Positions 33,235-41,202 of a stretch of 64,000 bases of DNA are shown piece after piece. Positions within the stretch are counted from its first letter, which is position 1, and the number at the start of each line of letters is the position of its first letter. The DNA comes from Plantibacter sp. VKM Ac-2880 (GTDB lineage Bacteria > Actinomycetota > Actinomycetes > Actinomycetales > Microbacteriaceae): positions 682,001 through 746,000 of the forward strand of contig NZ_JADKSJ010000001.1 of NCBI RefSeq assembly GCF_015351235.1. The letters are read 5' to 3'. The position numbers and the translations under genes are program-made. The notes beneath the pieces are model-generated. The model saw nothing but the letters and a program-made list of their open reading frames with translations, had not been told where the DNA came from and made no database searches.

Positions 33235-33499
33235 GGGAACCCTCGACTTCCGACCCCGGGAGACAGCCGTCGGCGGACGGCCGACATCTGCGCGCAACCG
33301 ACGGGGTCCAGGTCGGAGCCGCGCACAGCCAGGATACGAGACATCCGTGGGGTTCGCCCGATTTTCCACAGACCGCGTCGGTCGACCGACCTGATCGGTC
33401 AGCCTGCGCGTATTCTCCGCCCCTCGGGCGTTCCGCGCAATGGCCCCTGCCGCCCTCGCCCGCCGCGCTAGCGTGGCACACCTGAGAGGGGAGCTGACG
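33235..33499. other. Divergent intergenic region between DUF7882-like genes
   Basis: These 265 bp separate two divergent short genes. The region contains a perfect 14-bp palindrome GTCGGTCGACCGAC (33377-33390) and, for the right-hand gene, a TAGCGT -10-like box (33469-33474) followed by an AGAGGGGAG ribosome site. No ORF or RNA gene is recognisable. Confidence 0.5.
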
Positions 33500-33781
33500 A
33501 TGGGATTCCTACGCCTCGGTGCGCTCCGATCACAGGTCGACGACCAGACACTCGCCCAGCTCGAACACGTGATCCTGACGCGCATGCTCGACGATCAGTC
33601 GTTCCGTCTGCAGCTCCACCGTGGGCGGTTCCATTCCTCGGAACCCGTCACGGTGTCGCCGGAGCAACCGATCGTGTTCGCCTTCGACGCCGAGTTCGAG
33701 CCGCCGATCGACGAGCGGATGGCGGCCGAGATGCTCGAGGAGATCGAGATCACCGGCGGGCTCCACGTCGTCGTCGCCTGA
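33500..33781 (+). CDS. DUF7882-like small protein, divergent copy
   Basis: The 93-residue protein starts MGFLRLGALRSQVDDQTLAQ and continues LEHVILTRMLDDQSFRL, with VVVA at the end. The length, the opening MG-x-L, the VDDxxLAxLxHVI helix and the F-x-F strand match the DUF7882-like proteins at 32.9 and 34.8 kb, but the GRTTxWLHP signature is replaced by PVTVSPEQPIVFAF. It looks like a diverged paralogue. The ATG follows an AGAGGGGAG site; the longer upstream frame is rejected. The function is unknown. Confidence 0.7.
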   Translation: MGFLRLGALRSQVDDQTLAQLEHVILTRMLDDQSFRLQLHRGRFHSSEPVTVSPEQPIVFAFDAEFEPPIDERMAAEMLEEIEITGGLHVVVA

Positions 33782-33868
33782 TCGCGATGGGAAGTCAAGC
33801 GGGGGTCGTACAGCGGCCCGCCGGACTACGGTGGCTGGACCGCGAACACGACAGGAAGCAGGAGCGAC

Positions 33869-34036
33869 ATGAGCGACTTCACCGGAGCAGACGCATTGGG
33901 CACCGACCCCGACATGGTCGCGGGCACCCCTCCGACCGAGATCCCGGACGAGCCGACGGGTGAGGACACCGAGGACGAGCCGGACGTGCTCGAGCAGCCG
34001 GACGCCGCACCACTGCACGACGCGGACGGCCACTGA
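33869..34036 (+). CDS. Acidic micro-protein (55 aa)
   Basis: An ATG at 33869 with AGGAAGCAGGAG upstream opens a 55-codon frame that ends at TGA 34034-34036. The product is very acidic (runs such as GEDTEDEPDVLEQPD), has no cysteine and no membrane segment, and is probably disordered. G/C at third positions is high, as in real genes. It ends 18 nt before a strong hairpin. A similar acidic micro-protein is encoded at 47193. Such proteins occur widely in this family without known function. Confidence 0.65.
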   Translation: MSDFTGADALGTDPDMVAGTPPTEIPDEPTGEDTEDEPDVLEQPDAAPLHDADGH

Positions 34037-34054
34037 GCCCCCAGAACCCGCAGA

Positions 34055-34098
34055 ACGACGAAGCGCCGCCGACCCCAGGGTCGGCGGCGCTTCGTCGT
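34055..34098. terminator. Perfect 21-bp hairpin between convergent small genes
   Basis: Positions 34055-34075 and 34078-34098 are perfectly complementary around a 2-nt centre, with ACGACGAAG at the outer end. It lies between the stops of the acidic micro-protein gene and the facing gene and should terminate both. Confidence 0.85.
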
Positions 34099-34113
34099 GC
34101 TGACGGCCCTGGC

Positions 34114-34314
34114 TCAGGCCTCGTCGGTGTCCTCGGGGTCGGCACCCGGGCGGACCTGCGCGTCGTCGCGGATGTCGATCCTCGTGACCCCGTCGCCCTG
34201 TTCGGTCACGTCGATGCGGGGAGCCGCGTCCGCTTCGGTCGCGTTCGGTGCCGTGGTCAGCTGGTCGTGGCGGTTCTCGTCGTGCGTGTGCGGAGTCTGG
34301 TCGCTGTCGGTCAT
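34114..34314 (-). CDS. Small acidic protein (66 aa)
   Basis: The 66-residue protein starts MTDSDQTPHTHDENRHDQLT and is rich in Asp, Thr and His, with RIDVTEQGDGVTRIDIRDDA in its second half. The ATG at 34312-34314 lies exactly 6 nt after TATCGT (34321-34326, minus strand), so it is leaderless; the 21 extra codons of the longer frame would cover the promoter. It is probably an unstructured cytoplasmic protein. No family is recognised. Confidence 0.65.
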   Translation of the reverse strand: MTDSDQTPHTHDENRHDQLTTAPNATEADAAPRIDVTEQGDGVTRIDIRDDAQVRPGADPEDTDEA

Positions 34315-34417
34315 GCCCAGACGATAGCGCACGGGACGCGCGCCACTCCCGGTATACCTTTCCGGCCCGGGATTCAAGGTCTGCCGAGCCGCCGGCGCGG
34401 TTTCCGAGAATGGTCGT

Positions 34418-34759
34418 ATGAGAAAGCTGTATTACGCGAGCGGCTATCTGCTGATGGCCGACCAGACCTGCAAAGCCCTGCTGCGCTACGCGCGCGCCCT
34501 CGCCCAGACCGGCGAGTCCGACATCGTCACCGTGCCGACGATCAACGAAGGAGGGAGCATCGGCTTCGCGCACCTCCTCATCGGCCCAGCGAGTCAGTTG
34601 TTCTCGACGCCCGTCGAGAACGCGTCGGAGGAACCGCTCGACGAAGCCGTCATCATCGAACTGGAACAGCGCACCGCCGAACTGCAACCGGCCCGACCCG
34701 AATGGGCGACGGAGCTGACCGACATCGACGACCTGGAGTTCGACGAACGCTCCAGATGA
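34418..34759 (+). CDS. Conserved small protein of unknown function
   Basis: The 113-residue protein starts MRKLYYASGYLLMADQTCKA, then LLRYARALAQTGESDIVTVP, and has IGFAHLLIGPASQLFS and an acidic C-terminus. The order (short strand, long helix, strand, then L-x-IGPASQL where the DUF7882-like proteins have WLHPAMSL) hints at a distant relation to those neighbours. No catalytic motif is seen. A weak GAGAAT -10-like box lies 6 nt before the ATG. Only weak family evidence exists. Confidence 0.6.
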   Translation: MRKLYYASGYLLMADQTCKALLRYARALAQTGESDIVTVPTINEGGSIGFAHLLIGPASQLFSTPVENASEEPLDEAVIIELEQRTAELQPARPEWATELTDIDDLEFDERSR

Positions 34760-34768
34760 GTTCCGCAC

Positions 34769-34808
34769 ACGACAGCGGGCCGACGGGGAACCGTCGGCCC
34801 GCTGTCGT
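34769..34808. terminator. Perfect 18-bp hairpin terminator
   Basis: ACGACAGCGGGCCGACGG (34769-34786) pairs perfectly with 34791-34808 around a GGAA loop. It sits between the stops of two convergent small genes. Confidence 0.85.
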
Positions 34809-34817
34809 CTGTGCGCG

Positions 34818-35123
34818 TCAGACGCGCGGTCCCGGCTCCGGCATGAGGACGAGCCCGTGCGTCGAGTCCGCGCTGATCGCGAGCACCTCGAGCCAGGCGC
34901 GGTTCAAGTCGACCGGGACACTGCCCGCGTACTTGAAGCGCAGCGACATCGCGGGGTGCAACCAGATGGTGGTGCGGCCGTCGCCCGCGCGTGGGTCGTC
35001 CTTCCAACCGAAGTAGAACCCCTCGCCTCGGCGGAGCTTCGCTCCGATCACGTGCTGCAGGTGCGCGAGCACCCGGTCGTCGAACGTCACGCTGACGTCT
35101 GCGTCGTAGATCATCTTGCCCAT
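34818..35123 (-). CDS. DUF7882-like small protein, copy 2
   Basis: This 101-residue protein starts MGKMIYDADVSVTFDDRVLA and continues HLQHVIGAKLRRGEGFYFGW, then GRTTIWLHPAMSLRFKYAG and a final VLMPEPG. It is the canonical form of the family and close to the gene at 32.9 kb. The ATG has an AGGAGG site 4 nt upstream. The family is small, soluble and of unknown function. Three related genes within 2.2 kb suggest local duplication and a shared role in this region. Confidence 0.82.
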   Translation of the reverse strand: MGKMIYDADVSVTFDDRVLAHLQHVIGAKLRRGEGFYFGWKDDPRAGDGRTTIWLHPAMSLRFKYAGSVPVDLNRAWLEVLAISADSTHGLVLMPEPGPRV

Positions 35124-35279
35124 GGGTCCTCCTGTCCTCACGCCCGTCCTTCCACGGTAGGCCTGTGTCGCCGGAAGCGCCACGGTGTCCTTGGGGGTTG
35201 CGGAATCACCGATCGGGCACGAATGGTGCAACACCCGGGGCCCGATCGCAAGCCTTCGCAGCGGACCCGACGGGCGATC

Positions 35280-35285
35280 TACCGT
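35280..35285 (+). promoter_or_regulatory. -10 box of leaderless SDR promoter
   Basis: TACCGT is followed by 6 nt and the ATG of the SDR gene at 35292. TTCGCA (35255-35260) is a weak -35 candidate with a long 19-nt spacer. Confidence 0.45.
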
Positions 35286-35291
35286 GACGTC

Positions 35292-36134
35292 ATGACTGAC
35301 ACTCCGACCCCGCCCAACCGTCTCGACACCGCCTTCTCGCCCACCCGGGCGATCGTCACCGCCTCCGACTCCGGTATCGGCCGCGCGACCGCCGTCGCGC
35401 TCGCCGAAGCCGGGATGGACGTCGGCATCACCTGGTACACCGACGAGGAGGGCGCCGAAGCCACGGCCGAAGAGGTGCGTGCCCTCGGCCGCCGTGCCGT
35501 CGTCGCCCAGCTCGACACCACCGACCTCGCCTCCTGCGGTGACGCCGTCGACCGGCTCTGTGACGAGCTCGGTGGCCTCGACGTCTTCGTGAACAACGCC
35601 GGAACCGGTGCCTCGACGCCGTTCCTCGAGATCGAGCTCGAGGAGTGGCGCGAGGTCGTCGCCGCCGATCTCGACGGCGCGTTCGTCTGCATCCAGCGCG
35701 CAGCCCGACACCTCGCCGAGGGTGGATCCGGCGGACGGATCATCGCCGTCACGAGCGTGCACGAACACCAGCCACGCGTCGGGTCCACCGCTTACGACGC
35801 GGCGAAGCACGGGCTCGGCGGTCTGGTGAAGACGGCCGCCATCGAACTCGCCCCGTTCGGCATCACCGTGAACTCCGTCGCTCCGGGTGAGATCGCGACG
35901 CCCATGACGGGCCAGACCGACGAGGACCCGCATGACACCGAGCGCCCCGGGATCCCCGTGGGTCGTCCGGGCGATGCGCGGGAGATCGCCTCCGTCATCG
36001 CGTTCCTCGCGTCGCCGGGTTCCAGCTACCTCACCGGGGCGTCCATCCCCGTGGACGGCGGCATGCTCCTCATGGGGCCGCAGGCCGGCTCGCACATCAC
36101 CGCCCAGGACTGGCGATCCGCCCACAGCCAGTAG
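35292..36134 (+). CDS. SDR-family oxidoreductase
   Basis: The 280-residue protein has the SDR features: a cofactor loop TASDSGIG (first Gly replaced by Ala), NNAGTG, catalytic Ser in VTSVHEH, YDAAKHG (Tyr-x-x-x-Lys) and the PVDGGMLLMGPQ ending of glucose-1-dehydrogenase-like SDRs. The usual TGGxxGIG loop starts with Thr-Ala-Ser here, a mild change. The leaderless promoter fixes the start. SDRs of this kind often belong to general-stress regulons in Gram-positives. The substrate is unknown. Confidence 0.88.
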   Translation: MTDTPTPPNRLDTAFSPTRAIVTASDSGIGRATAVALAEAGMDVGITWYTDEEGAEATAEEVRALGRRAVVAQLDTTDLASCGDAVDRLCDELGGLDVFVNNAGTGASTPFLEIELEEWREVVAADLDGAFVCIQRAARHLAEGGSGGRIIAVTSVHEHQPRVGSTAYDAAKHGLGGLVKTAAIELAPFGITVNSVAPGEIATPMTGQTDEDPHDTERPGIPVGRPGDAREIASVIAFLASPGSSYLTGASIPVDGGMLLMGPQAGSHITAQDWRSAHSQ

Positions 36135-36159
36135 CGCTGGACAGTGGCGGCGCGCACGA

Positions 36160-36190
36160 GAGCGGCACCGGTGCTCGACCGGTGCCGCTC
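36160..36190. terminator. Hairpin terminator between SDR and DUF2795 genes
   Basis: GAGCGGCACCGGT (36160-36172) pairs perfectly with 36178-36190 around a 5-nt loop, between two convergent stops. Confidence 0.8.
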
Positions 36191-36203
36191 GCCTGCCGCG
36201 CAT

Positions 36204-36404
36204 TCAGGCGCTGATCGGCAAGGCCTCGGCGATCGAGGTGCGGTGCAGGACGTCCCAGCGGCTCGTGTAACTGCGCTCGGGGAGTGAGCCCAGCGCCTCC
36301 ACGAGGTCCGTCGGCAGCAGGTCGCGGCGAGCCTCGCGGACGAGGTCGCCCGGCCGGCACGGGTACTCCATGCTGCGCAGGAAGTGATCGAGCTCGGTGA
36401 ACAT
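36204..36404 (-). CDS. DUF2795-like small protein
   Basis: The 66-residue protein starts MFTELDHFLRSMEYPCRPGD and continues LVREARRDLLPTDLVEALGS, matching the DUF2795 pattern (helix, Y-P-x-x-x-x-DLVxxAR, D-L-V-x-x-L). A GAGAGAGGAG ribosome site precedes the ATG at 36402-36404. It resembles the gene at 47399. The family is often found with stress genes. Its partner and role are unknown. It is divergent from the P450 gene across a 249-bp region with a large inverted repeat. Confidence 0.78.
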   Translation of the reverse strand: MFTELDHFLRSMEYPCRPGDLVREARRDLLPTDLVEALGSLPERSYTSRWDVLHRTSIAEALPISA

Positions 36405-36546
36405 CGTTGCTCCTCTCTCTGGGCGCGGCGCGGCGCCCGATGTCGTGCGGGTAGGCCCTTCCGACAGATCGTCCGGTCGCGCCGTTCCCCCTCTTCGAGT
36501 GTCCTTCGTGCTCGGGGAGGTGACCGCGCTCTTGCGATCCGGTGAA

Positions 36547-36599
36547 CGACGTGGTACTGCTCCGGACCCGTTCCCGGAGTGCAGGTGCGTACCACGTCG
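36547..36599. promoter_or_regulatory. Nested inverted repeats upstream of the P450 gene
   Basis: CGACGTGGTAC (36547-36557) and GTACCACGTCG (36589-36599) are perfect inverted arms, and CTCCGG (36560-36565) and CCGGAG (36574-36579) lie inside them. Located between the divergent DUF2795 and P450 genes, this could be a regulator binding site or a structured RNA. Confidence 0.5.
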
Positions 36600-36653
36600 A
36601 CGCCCTGGGGCGAAGCCCTGGGGGAGCTCGGCGGGGCTTGCCACCATGGAGGC

Positions 36654-37958
36654 ATGTCCAAGTTCGGTGCCCTCCTCCAAGACGAATCCCTCTCGCTCCT
36701 CACCCGTGGGTACGGGTTCGGCGCCCGTCTCTGGCGGCGTCGACCGGCCGGTGCGAGGGCGGTCCCGCTGCGGCTTCTCGGCGACGAGGCGCTCCTCGTC
36801 CGCGGCGAGGACGCCGTGTCCCTCTTCTACGACGAGGGGCGGATCGCCAGGCACGGTGCGATGCCGGCCATCGTGCAGGAGACGCTCTTCGGGCACGGCT
36901 CGGTGCACAGCCTCGACGGCGAGGAGCACCGGCATCGGAAGGCGACCTTCGTCGACGTCGCCTACGAGGACGAGCAGGTCGAGCGGCTGCGCCCGCTCCT
37001 CGAGGAGGAGTGGGGCCGCGAGCTCGACGCCTGGATCGCCGGCGGCGATCGCTCGGCGTACGAGGCGGCCGTCGGGGCGTTGGGCCGCGCGGTGATGCGA
37101 TGGGCCGGGGTGCCGGGGACCGCCGCCGCGAGGACGCGCTGGGCTGCCCGCCTCGCGCAGATCGTCGACGGCTTCGGCGCACCGTACTCGCCGGCGTACC
37201 TCATGGCGATCGGGAACCGCGTCTGGTCGGATCGGCACGCGCGCCGCCTCATCGTCGCCGTGCGCGACGGCTCGTTGCAGCCGTCCCGCGGGACCGCGCT
37301 GCACGAGTGGGCGTGGCACCGGGACCCGGAGGGGGAGCTGCTCGAACCACGCCTCGCGGGCGTCGAACTCCAGAACGTCCTCCGGCCCATGATCGCGGTC
37401 GCCCGGTTCGTCGCGTTCGCCGCGAAGGCCCTGCACGATCACCCCGAGTCGCGCGAGCGGATCGCGACCGAGACCGCGGACCGCGGTGTGTTCGTCGGCG
37501 GGCTGTTCGCCACGGCCTTCGCGCAGGAGATCCGACGCACGGCCCCCTTCGTCCCGATGCTGCCCGGCTGGGCGCTCACCGACATCGAGTTCGACGGCGA
37601 GCGGCTTCCTGCGGGCGGTCGGGTGCTGCTCGACATCCTCGGCACCGACACCGACACCCGCTCTTGGGGGCCGGGGGCGGACGTGTTCGCGCCCGGCCGG
37701 TTCGTGGGGGTGGAGGACTACGAGGCCGTGACGACCTTCATCCCGCACGGTGGTGCGCAGGTCGCGACCGGGCATCGGTGCCCGGGTGAGAAGCTGGCGA
37801 TCGCCGGTCTGAGCGCCGGGATCGCGGTGATGAGCGATCCGCGGGTCACGATCCTCGACGCAGGCCTCGAGGTGAACCGGCGGCGACTGCCGACGATGCC
37901 GTCGTCGGGTGGGCGGGTGCGGAAGGCCGGTGGCGCGTCGCGCTGTCCGTTCCACTGA
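36654..37958 (+). CDS. Cytochrome P450, CYP152-type fatty-acid peroxygenase
   Basis: The 434-residue P450 has the CYP152 signature: the I-helix region LQNVLRPMIAVARFVAFAAK with the Arg244-Pro245 pair that binds the fatty-acid carboxylate in P450BSbeta and OleT, and the heme loop FIPHGGAQVATGHRCPGEKL with Cys376 as heme ligand. These enzymes use H2O2 directly to hydroxylate or decarboxylate fatty acids and need no redox partner. No ferredoxin gene lies beside it, which fits. The ATG at 36654 is chosen; a frame 25 codons longer lacks support. The protein ends RCPFH. Confidence 0.9.
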   Translation: MSKFGALLQDESLSLLTRGYGFGARLWRRRPAGARAVPLRLLGDEALLVRGEDAVSLFYDEGRIARHGAMPAIVQETLFGHGSVHSLDGEEHRHRKATFVDVAYEDEQVERLRPLLEEEWGRELDAWIAGGDRSAYEAAVGALGRAVMRWAGVPGTAAARTRWAARLAQIVDGFGAPYSPAYLMAIGNRVWSDRHARRLIVAVRDGSLQPSRGTALHEWAWHRDPEGELLEPRLAGVELQNVLRPMIAVARFVAFAAKALHDHPESRERIATETADRGVFVGGLFATAFAQEIRRTAPFVPMLPGWALTDIEFDGERLPAGGRVLLDILGTDTDTRSWGPGADVFAPGRFVGVEDYEAVTTFIPHGGAQVATGHRCPGEKLAIAGLSAGIAVMSDPRVTILDAGLEVNRRRLPTMPSSGGRVRKAGGASRCPFH

Positions 37959-37960
37959 GT

Positions 37961-37988
37961 GGCGGCGGGGCCACGCAGCCCCGCCGCC
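37961..37988. terminator. Hairpin terminator between P450 and ctaD
   Basis: GGCGGCGGGGC (37961-37971) pairs perfectly with 37978-37988 around CACGCA, between two convergent stops. Confidence 0.8.
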
Positions 37989-37993
37989 TCATC

Positions 37994-39730
37994 TCAGCGC
38001 GGGAGGCCGCCAGGCCTCGCGTCCTTCGACGTCCCCGCGTCGGGTGCGTCGATCCCCGGACCACGGCCCTCGGGCGGCGGAGCCTCCGGGTGGTGCAGAT
38101 CCCAGGCCGGCGCCTCCGAGCGGATGCGCGGGATCGAGGTGAAGTTGTGGCGCGGTGGCGGGCAGGAGGTCGCCCACTCCAAGGAGCGTGCGGTACCCCA
38201 CGGATCGTCCTCCGTGACCTTCGCGCCTCGCCGGGCCGTCTTCAGGACGTTCCAGAAGAAGGGGAGCATCGAGAGCGCGAGGAGCGCCGAACCCGCGGTC
38301 GACAGCTGATGCATCCACGTGAACCCGTCCTGCGGGCTGTAGGTCGCGTACCGCCGGGGCATGCCGACGACGCCGAGCCAGTGGTGGATGAGGAACGTCG
38401 TGTGGAACCCGATGAACAACAACCAGAAGTGCCAGTACCCGAGCCGTTCGTCGAGCATCCGGCCCGTCCACTTCGGCCACCAGAAGTAGAAGCCGGCGAA
38501 CATGGCGAACACGACCGTGCCGAACACGACGTAGTGGAAGTGCGCGACGACGAAGTACGTGTCGTGCGTGTGGAAGTCGAGCGGCGGTGACGCCAGGATC
38601 ACGCCGGTGAGCCCGCCGAACACGAAGGTGATGAGGAACCCGAGCGACCACAGCATCGGCGTCTCGAAGGTGACCGATCCGCGCCACATCGTGCCGACCC
38701 AGTTGAAGATCTTCACCCCCGTCGGAACCGCGATGAGCATGGTCATCAGCGCGAAGAACGGGAGCAGGACGGACCCGGTCGCGTACATGTGGTGGGCCCA
38801 GACCGTCACGGAGAGCGCGGCGATGGCGATGGTCGCGTAGATGATCGTCTTGTACCCGAACAGCGGCTTCCGGCTGAACGCCGGGAACACCTCGCTCACG
38901 ATGCCGAAGAACGGCAGGGCGATCACGTACACCTCGGGGTGCCCGAAGAACCAGAACAGGTGCTGCCAGAGGATCGCGCCGCCGAAGCCCGGATCGAAGA
39001 TGTGGCTGCCGAAGATGCGGTCGGCGGCGAGCCCCGCGAGCGCCGCAGCGAGCACCGGGAACGCCATGAGCACGAGGATCGACGTGACGAGCGTGTTCCA
39101 GGTGAAGATCGGCATGCGGAACATGGTCATACCGGGAGCGCGCATCGTGATGATCGTGGTGATGAAGTTGACGGCGCCGAGGATGGTCGAGAAGCCCGTG
39201 AGGAACAGCCCCATCGTCCAGAGGGTGCCGCCGAGCTCGGGACTGAAGGTCTCCGTCGACAGTGGTGTGTAAGCGGTCCAGCCGAACGCCGCGGCACCGC
39301 CTGGCGTGAGGTATCCGCTGACGGCGATGGCCGAGCCGACGAAGAACAGCCAGAACGAGAACGCGTTGAGACGCGGGAAGGCGACGTCCGGTGCACCGAT
39401 CTGCAGCGGCATGAGCGCGTTCGCGAAGCCGGCGAACAACGGGGTCGCGAACATGAGCATCATGATCGTGCCGTGCATGGTGAACAGCTGGTTGTACTGC
39501 TCCTTCGTCTGGATGACCTGCATGCCGGGGGCGAAGAGCTCCGCACGGATGAGCAGCGCGAGGACGCCACCGAAGCAGAAGTAGAGGAACGCCGTGGCGA
39601 TGTAGAGGTACCCGATCGTCTTGTGGTCGGTGGAGGTCACCGCCTCCAGCAGTCGGCTGCGTCGCATGGCGGCACGAGGGCTCCCCTCCGTGGGCACCCC
39701 GACCGGTGTCGTCTTCTCCGTCGCACTCAT
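37994..39730 (-). CDS. ctaD: Cytochrome c oxidase subunit I (solitary copy)
   Basis: This 578-residue heme-copper oxidase subunit has all metal ligands: MHGTIMM (heme a), [14 protein letters not shown] (CuB His and cross-linked Tyr), AHHMYATG (two CuB His) and [11 protein letters not shown] (heme a3 and heme a His). The ATG at 39728-39730 has GAGGGG a few bases upstream. It would reduce O2 to water in the membrane. The usual ctaC, ctaE and ctaF genes are absent here. It is probably an additional isoform or an allele that uses subunits encoded elsewhere. The last 60 residues are Pro-rich and polar. Confidence 0.93.
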   Translation of the reverse strand: MSATEKTTPVGVPTEGSPRAAMRRSRLLEAVTSTDHKTIGYLYIATAFLYFCFGGVLALLIRAELFAPGMQVIQTKEQYNQLFTMHGTIMMLMFATPLFAGFANALMPLQIGAPDVAFPRLNAFSFWLFFVGSAIAVSGYLTPGGAAAFGWTAYTPLSTETFSPELGGTLWTMGLFLTGFSTILGAVNFITTIITMRAPGMTMFRMPIFTWNTLVTSILVLMAFPVLAAALAGLAADRIFGSHIFDPGFGGAILWQHLFWFFGHPEVYVIALPFFGIVSEVFPAFSRKPLFGYKTIIYATIAIAALSVTVWAHHMYATGSVLLPFFALMTMLIAVPTGVKIFNWVGTMWRGSVTFETPMLWSLGFLITFVFGGLTGVILASPPLDFHTHDTYFVVAHFHYVVFGTVVFAMFAGFYFWWPKWTGRMLDERLGYWHFWLLFIGFHTTFLIHHWLGVVGMPRRYATYSPQDGFTWMHQLSTAGSALLALSMLPFFWNVLKTARRGAKVTEDDPWGTARSLEWATSCPPPRHNFTSIPRIRSEAPAWDLHHPEAPPPEGRGPGIDAPDAGTSKDARPGGLPR

Positions 39731-39738
39731 GGCACCCC

Positions 39739-40029
39739 TCAACCCCTCGTCCGTGCGTGCAGTCCGGCGAGCAGCGCCTGGGCCGTCGCCTCCCAGTCGT
39801 GCGAGCGACCCGGGAGGATCACCCGCCGGTCGTCCTCGATGGTGTAACTCCAGCCCCACCCGATCGGTGTCAGTCGGCGGAAACTCAGCATCCCGACGGC
39901 CGCGCCGACATGGACGACCCACTCCGTATGGGGAGGGACGTCGGTGAAGAAGTGGACGGTGCCGTCGGGGAGCCGATAGCAGAACCACTCACCTCGGCAC
40001 GGTGGCGTCGCGGACTGTTCTGGTTGCAC
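39739..40029 (-). CDS. Hypothetical protein (96 aa)
   Basis: The 96-residue soluble protein has [40 protein letters not shown] and [19 protein letters not shown]. It contains several Trp and no membrane segment. It starts at GTG, exactly 6 nt after TAGCGT (40036-40041, minus strand), which indicates leaderless transcription. It is 8 bp upstream of ctaD on the same strand and may be co-transcribed with it. I recognise no family. Confidence 0.6.
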   Translation of the reverse strand: MQPEQSATPPCRGEWFCYRLPDGTVHFFTDVPPHTEWVVHVGAAVGMLSFRRLTPIGWGWSYTIEDDRRVILPGRSHDWEATAQALLAGLHARTRG

Positions 40030-40235
40030 ACGGGCACGCTATGTCGGCGGTTCCGGGCGCTCTCGGCGCTTGCGATCCGAGTGCTCACCTGGTAAAAACC
40101 GTGCCGTCACCCAGGGCCGCGCGACGCACGTTCTAACCCGCGCTCCGCGGGGAAGTCAAGCAATCCGAGCGACCGGAACGGCCGACCTAGCGTGGATGGC
40201 GAGCCGATCGGCTCCCTACGCATCGAGGAGGAACC

Positions 40236-40622
40236 ATGATTCGGAACGTCGCCCGCATCCTCGGGATCATCGTCGCCATCCTGGCCATCGCCGGCTTCTT
40301 CGTCGAGGGGGAACACCTCTTCGGCCTCATGAACGTCGACCTGACGCTCGACATCCTGCGCACCGTCCTCGCCGTCGCCCTGCTCGTCGTCGGGTTCGGC
40401 CGCGTCCCGCTCGGCGCCGTCCGGGCGGTGGTCGCCATCGGCGGTGCGCTCTACGTGGTGATGGGTCTGCTCGCCTTCGCCGACCCGACCATGTTCGGTC
40501 TGCTGCCCACCGGGTTCACCGGCTTCGACATCGGCTTCCACCTCGTCGTCGGTCTCGGCTCCCTGATCGTCGCGTTCGTGCCGACCCGGCGGGAGCAGCC
40601 GGCGACCACGGCCCGCCGTTGA
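40236..40622 (+). CDS. Small membrane protein, DUF4383-like
   Basis: The 128-residue protein has four hydrophobic segments. It starts MIRNVARILGIIVAILAIAG and has EGEHLFGLMNVDLTLDILRT between the first two. The pattern resembles DUF4383 membrane proteins. It has AGGAGGAA before the ATG and a TAGCGT -10-like box at 40188-40193. Its stop overlaps the next gene (TTGA). A related protein (GRHLYGLMAVDAPLDLVRG) is encoded at 61910. Its function is unknown. Confidence 0.8.
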   Translation: MIRNVARILGIIVAILAIAGFFVEGEHLFGLMNVDLTLDILRTVLAVALLVVGFGRVPLGAVRAVVAIGGALYVVMGLLAFADPTMFGLLPTGFTGFDIGFHLVVGLGSLIVAFVPTRREQPATTARR

Positions 40623-41167
40623 GCGCCGGGACCGCCCGTCGGAACGGCGCGGACGACCTCGTCCGGTCGAAGCACCCGGCGACGATCCTCGCCGGACCCT
40701 ACGGTCACCCGTTCCACGCGATGGTGGTGCTGATCCCGATCGGGGCCTGGACGGCGAGCGTCGTCTTCGACATCGTGTCGCTGTTCACCGACGACCGAGA
40801 GCCGTTCGTCGTCGGTGCGCAGTGGCTCATCGGCATCGGGGTCGTCGGAGCGGTGTTGGCCGCCGTGTTCGGCCTCATGGACCTGCGGGTCATCGCCCCG
40901 GGCACGAGGGCCCGCAAGACCGCGCTCACGCACCTGGGGTTCAACCTCGCCGCGGTGGTGCTGTTCGCCCTGAGCTGGATCGTCCGCGCGGCCGGGCCGG
41001 AGGGCGAACTGAGCGTCCTCGGCCTCGGGCTCGCGTGGGCCGCGTTCCTACTCGTCGGTGTCTCCGGTTTCCTCGGCGGCGAACTGTCCTATCGGTTCGG
41101 CGTCCGCGTGGCCGAGGAACAGACGCAGCGCAACGGGTTCCTCGCACCCGCCGCCGAACGCCGTTAG
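40619..41167 (+). CDS. DUF2231-family membrane protein
   Basis: The 182-residue protein has four membrane helices and the DUF2231 signature GPYGHPFHAMVVLIPIGAWT with D in the first helix end (FDIVSLF), then IGIGVVGAVLAAVFGLMDLR. It starts at TTG, overlapping the previous stop (TTGA), which suggests translational coupling. DUF2231 proteins are predicted cytochrome-like or heme-linked membrane proteins; the role is not known. It lies in an operon with the DUF4383-like gene and probably the SDR gene 35 bp downstream. Confidence 0.85.
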   Translation: MSAGTARRNGADDLVRSKHPATILAGPYGHPFHAMVVLIPIGAWTASVVFDIVSLFTDDREPFVVGAQWLIGIGVVGAVLAAVFGLMDLRVIAPGTRARKTALTHLGFNLAAVVLFALSWIVRAAGPEGELSVLGLGLAWAAFLLVGVSGFLGGELSYRFGVRVAEEQTQRNGFLAPAAERR

Positions 41168-41202
41168 CGAAGGCTGGACGTGTCACCGAGGAAGGACGCA
41201 CC

